Origin: JAGUYA01 sp043802425
Lineage (GTDB): Bacteria; Omnitrophota; Gorgyraeia; Gygaellales; Profunditerraquicolaceae
Reading direction: 5' to 3'
NCBI GenBank assembly: GCA_043802425.1
Contig: JAZDLA010000013.1
Span: 1 to 50,014 of the forward strand
DNA: 50,014 nucleotides
Under the pieces are notes generated by a model. It was not told the DNA's origin, did not search any database, and saw nothing but the letters and a program-made list of their open reading frames with translations. Below are positions 49,869 through 50,014 of this stretch, in pieces (position 1 is the first letter of the stretch; every line of letters begins with the position of its first letter). The position numbers and the translations under genes are program-made.

Positions 49869-50014
49869 ATGGCAGTGATTGATCTAAAGGCACAGATAGG
49901 GCACCTAGTGAATTTACAGACAATTGATAGTGAAATTTATGCGCTGAAAAATGAAAAGGAGTTAAAGCCCAAAGAGATTGAAGCTATTGATGCTTCCTTT
50001 GAGGAGAAAAAAAA
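49869..50014 (+). CDS. Zinc-ribbon coiled-coil protein (CT398/PF02591-like), N-terminal part
   Basis: The first 48 residues of a gene that runs off the window. MAVIDLKAQIGHLVNLQTIDSEI and the following charged stretch form a coiled coil typical of the N-terminus of C4-type zinc ribbon proteins of the PF02591 group. GAAAGG lies a few bases before the ATG. The zinc ribbon would be in the missing C-terminal part. The location near rpoD, dnaG and a NIF3-like gene fits this family. Confidence 0.6.
   Translation, partial: MAVIDLKAQIGHLVNLQTIDSEIYALKNEKELKPKEIEAIDASFEEKK

Overview
The window reads as one chromosome segment of an uncultivated Gram-negative bacterium, most likely an Omnitrophota (OP3)-type organism. 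The reasons are a secretin/pilin type IV pilus system, many small exported proteins, a TolQ/TolR-like operon and the ETFTITTYYPSPYGSYNEL leader motif. The lineage is an inference from gene style, not from a marker-gene search. Almost every gene lies on the + strand in tightly overlapping operons. Promoters have readable sigma-70 boxes that suit the RpoD encoded near the end.

Layout: 25-3056 holds a pseudopilin-like protein and a CHASE2/HD-GYP signalling protein. 3117-3951 is rplM-rpsI. 3952-4617 is a gene-free stretch with a terminator, an inverted-repeat element and a strongly folded RNA-like segment. 4618-19754 is a very long biosynthetic run: argC-J-B-D-F-G-H, lysA-dapF-dapA-dapB-dapL, folK, panC, a nadX-like gene and a small basic repeat protein. 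It covers glutamate to arginine by the acetyl-cycling route, the diaminopimelate/lysine branch through DapL, and steps in folate, pantothenate and probably NAD synthesis. 19888-22695 is uvrA, with a promoter that overlaps the preceding terminator. 22719-27114 is a TPR/TolQ/TolR/TonB-position envelope operon.

27158-37157 is a type IV pilus / type II secretion-like assembly region: a PilX-like protein, an excisionase-type HTH, a PilM-PilN fusion, PilO, PilP, secretin, PilB/GspE, PilC/GspF and four prepilins. 37246-37587 is tRNA-Ala followed by a hairpin array that begins inside the tRNA 3' end. 37596-40894 is an AmmeMemoRadiSam cluster whose radical SAM enzyme and Memo-AMMECR1 fusion both carry export-like N-termini, followed by a DsbD/CcdA-like membrane protein. 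40895-42935 is rsmE-mtaB. 42998-44684 holds two exported fibre/collar-like proteins sharing the same mature N-terminal tag, plus a divergent signal peptidase. 44764-49564 is cvpA-like, NIF3-like, dnaG and rpoD. tRNA-Ile/Met(CAU), tRNA-Val(CAC) and the start of a zinc-ribbon coiled-coil protein close the window.

Two themes run through the window. First, short sequence elements recur at gene junctions and inside genes: 7-8 bp tandem words, a CCTGCCTGCC/GGCAGGCAGG palindrome and multi-hairpin units. They supply part of argC, the end of argD and two signal-peptide regions. Second, export machinery sits beside unusual cargo: a tag-bearing fibre pair next to a signal peptidase, and a radical SAM system that appears to be targeted to the membrane or periplasm.
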